Of a stretch of DNA of 6,341 nucleotides, positions 5,232 to 6,341 are shown one piece after another. The stretch covers positions 31,518 to 37,858 of the forward strand of contig PANP01000034.1 of the NCBI GenBank assembly GCA_002708395.1, written 5' to 3'. Numbering within the stretch: the stretch's first letter is position 1; each line of letters begins with the position of its first letter. The DNA comes from Dehalococcoidia bacterium (GTDB lineage: Bacteria > Chloroflexota > Dehalococcoidia > UBA3495). Under the pieces are notes generated by a model. It was not told the DNA's origin. It did not search any database and saw nothing but the letters and a program-made list of their open reading frames with translations. The translations under genes were made by a program, and so were the position numbers.

Positions 5232-6332
5232 GTGAAGATCGTAGATTTCAGTGTCACCATGTCCAAGTGGGCCAGCCCGGCTTGGCAAACGGCCACCGCC
5301 GCTTTCGGCAGTGAGAAGCTGCTGGGCGTGCTGACACTGAGGACCGACGATGGGGTGGAAGGCCACGCATTTCTCGGGTCTTCCCGCCAAGGCGCAGACG
5401 CTTTCGTGGGTCCCCTGATGGAGTTTGTGAAGCCGATGGTGATGGCATCCAATCCCATGGACATCGGGGGCATCTGGGCCAAGATGTGGCCGATGAACCG
5501 CTCCGTTTCAACCAACGCCATCGGGGCCGTCGACATCGCCCTGTGGGACATCATGGGCAAGGTCGCCGGACTGCCGATCCACCGCCTACTGGGGACCTGC
5601 CGGGACCGGGTTCCGGCCTACGCCAGTTCCGGCTGGTTGGCGACTCCCGAGGACTACGCCGAGGAGGCGCTTCACTTCCGATCCCTGGGATGGCCGGCCT
5701 ACAAGATTCACCCCCACGCCGTTGCCAAAGAGGACATCGAGATTTGCCGGGTGACCCGAAATGCCATAGGCGACACCATGGACCTGATGCTGGACTCCAT
5801 GTGGTCCTACACTTACGAGGACGCCCTTCGGGTGGGCCGGGCCGTGGAGGACCTGGAATACCTGTGGTATGAGGACCCGTTGGCCGAAGAAGACATCTAC
5901 AACTACGTTAAGCTCAAGAGCCGCCTAGACATCCCCATCCTGTCCACCGAATATGCCCCAGGACGTCTCTACGGGATGGCCCAGTGGATCACACAGAGGG
6001 CTACCGACATGCTGCGTGGCGACGTTGCGGTAACCGGTGGCATCACTCCCCTCATAAAGATCGCGCACCTGGCTGAAGCATTCCGCATGAAATGCGAGAT
6101 ACACCACGGTGGCAACTCCCTTAACAACGTGGCCAATCTCCACGTCATCATGGCGGTCAACAACTGCGACTACTACGAAGTCTTCCCCGCCAGCGGAGCC
6201 AACAAGTTTGGTCTGGTAGAAGATGTGGAGGTTGACAGCCAGGGACTTGTCTACGCCCCGGAGCAACCGGGTTTGGGGTACGAGATTGATTGGGAGTTGA
6301 TAGAGCGGGAGAAGGTTCAGGTGGTTAGCTAA
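5232..6332 (+). CDS. Enolase-superfamily enzyme, mandelate racemase/muconate lactonizing group
   Basis: 366 aa, full length for the family: an alpha+beta capping domain (1-125) and a (beta/alpha)7-beta barrel. These cytoplasmic Mg-dependent enzymes abstract the proton alpha to a carboxylate, for racemisation or acid-sugar dehydration. Seen: NAIGAVDIALWDIMGK (95-110), strand-2 motif AYKIHPH (156-162) with K158 and H160, metal ligands D188 (LMLDSMWSY), E214 (WYEDPL) and E240 (STEYAPG), D264 (RGDVAVTGGIT) and H291 (CEIHHGG) as the likely Asp-His dyad, and E316 in YYEVFP. The usual second Lys of the mandelate racemase KxK is His here, pointing to another reaction, most likely a dehydratase. The start is GTG with AGGAG (5219-5223) 8 nt upstream. 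A TATATT at 5170-5175 may be a -10 box; no clear -35 is seen. AAGGA just after the stop (6331-6335) could serve a following gene. Transcribed away from the MFS operon. Confidence 0.9.
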   Translation: MKIVDFSVTMSKWASPAWQTATAAFGSEKLLGVLTLRTDDGVEGHAFLGSSRQGADAFVGPLMEFVKPMVMASNPMDIGGIWAKMWPMNRSVSTNAIGAVDIALWDIMGKVAGLPIHRLLGTCRDRVPAYASSGWLATPEDYAEEALHFRSLGWPAYKIHPHAVAKEDIEICRVTRNAIGDTMDLMLDSMWSYTYEDALRVGRAVEDLEYLWYEDPLAEEDIYNYVKLKSRLDIPILSTEYAPGRLYGMAQWITQRATDMLRGDVAVTGGITPLIKIAHLAEAFRMKCEIHHGGNSLNNVANLHVIMAVNNCDYYEVFPASGANKFGLVEDVEVDSQGLVYAPEQPGLGYEIDWELIEREKVQVVS

Positions 6333-6341
6333 GGAACGGCT

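Noticed and set aside
5174..5560. 128-aa open frame on the - strand
   Set aside because: It is antisense to the start of the enolase-superfamily gene, and the composition is that of a shadow frame.
1..6341. CRISPR array, tRNA or rRNA genes, transposase
   Set aside because: No regularly spaced direct repeats, no tRNA-like arms with a TTCRA-type loop in the gaps, no rRNA-like stretches and no transposase-like protein were seen.

Overview
The window reads as a catabolic and accessory stretch from a free-living bacterium with moderately high GC. It holds seven protein genes and no rRNA, tRNA, CRISPR array or insertion sequence that I can see. The mix of a class II aldolase, a LigB-type ring-cleavage dioxygenase, a SnoaL-like protein and an enolase-superfamily (mandelate racemase-like) enzyme recalls Chloroflexota of the SAR202/Dehalococcoidia type, but this is only an impression from gene content. 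No phylogenetic marker is present.

Layout. (1) 1-657, + strand: the 3' part of a class II aldolase whose 5' end lies outside the window. (2) 658-873: a convergent gap with two hairpins, one of them a strong candidate bidirectional terminator. (3) 874-1845, - strand: a LigB-family extradiol dioxygenase with a clear sigma70-type promoter and ribosome binding site. (4) 1962-2060: a degenerate inverted-repeat element. (5) 2115-2501, - strand: a SnoaL/NTF2-like protein with a GTG start, its own promoter, and a perfect 19-bp palindrome in the leader. (6) 2620-5036, - strand: a three-gene operon, transcribed MFS transporter, then class I SAM methyltransferase, then YbaK-family aminoacyl-tRNA deacylase. 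(7) 5043-5151: a second inverted-repeat element in the divergent gap. (8) 5232-6332, + strand: the enolase-superfamily enzyme.

The main discovery is in the methyltransferase. A plain open-frame reading starts it at an internal Met (3656) and gives 177 aa. The true start appears to be the ATG at 3761, behind an AGGAG Shine-Dalgarno, followed by Ala, an in-frame TGA, then Ser-Gln-Cys and a conserved-looking N-terminal region that continues in frame into the methyltransferase fold. The TGA falls where I recall Cys in homologues (N-terminal Cys-x-x-Cys), and a 7-bp hairpin with a GGUU loop lies 22 nt downstream, the geometry of a bacterial SECIS element. The gene is therefore a strong candidate selenoprotein methyltransferase (Sec-Ser-Gln-Cys) of 212 aa. 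The alternative is a nonsense mutation or base error at that codon. The Sec machinery (selA, selB, selC, selD) is not in this window, so that test must be made on the rest of the genome.
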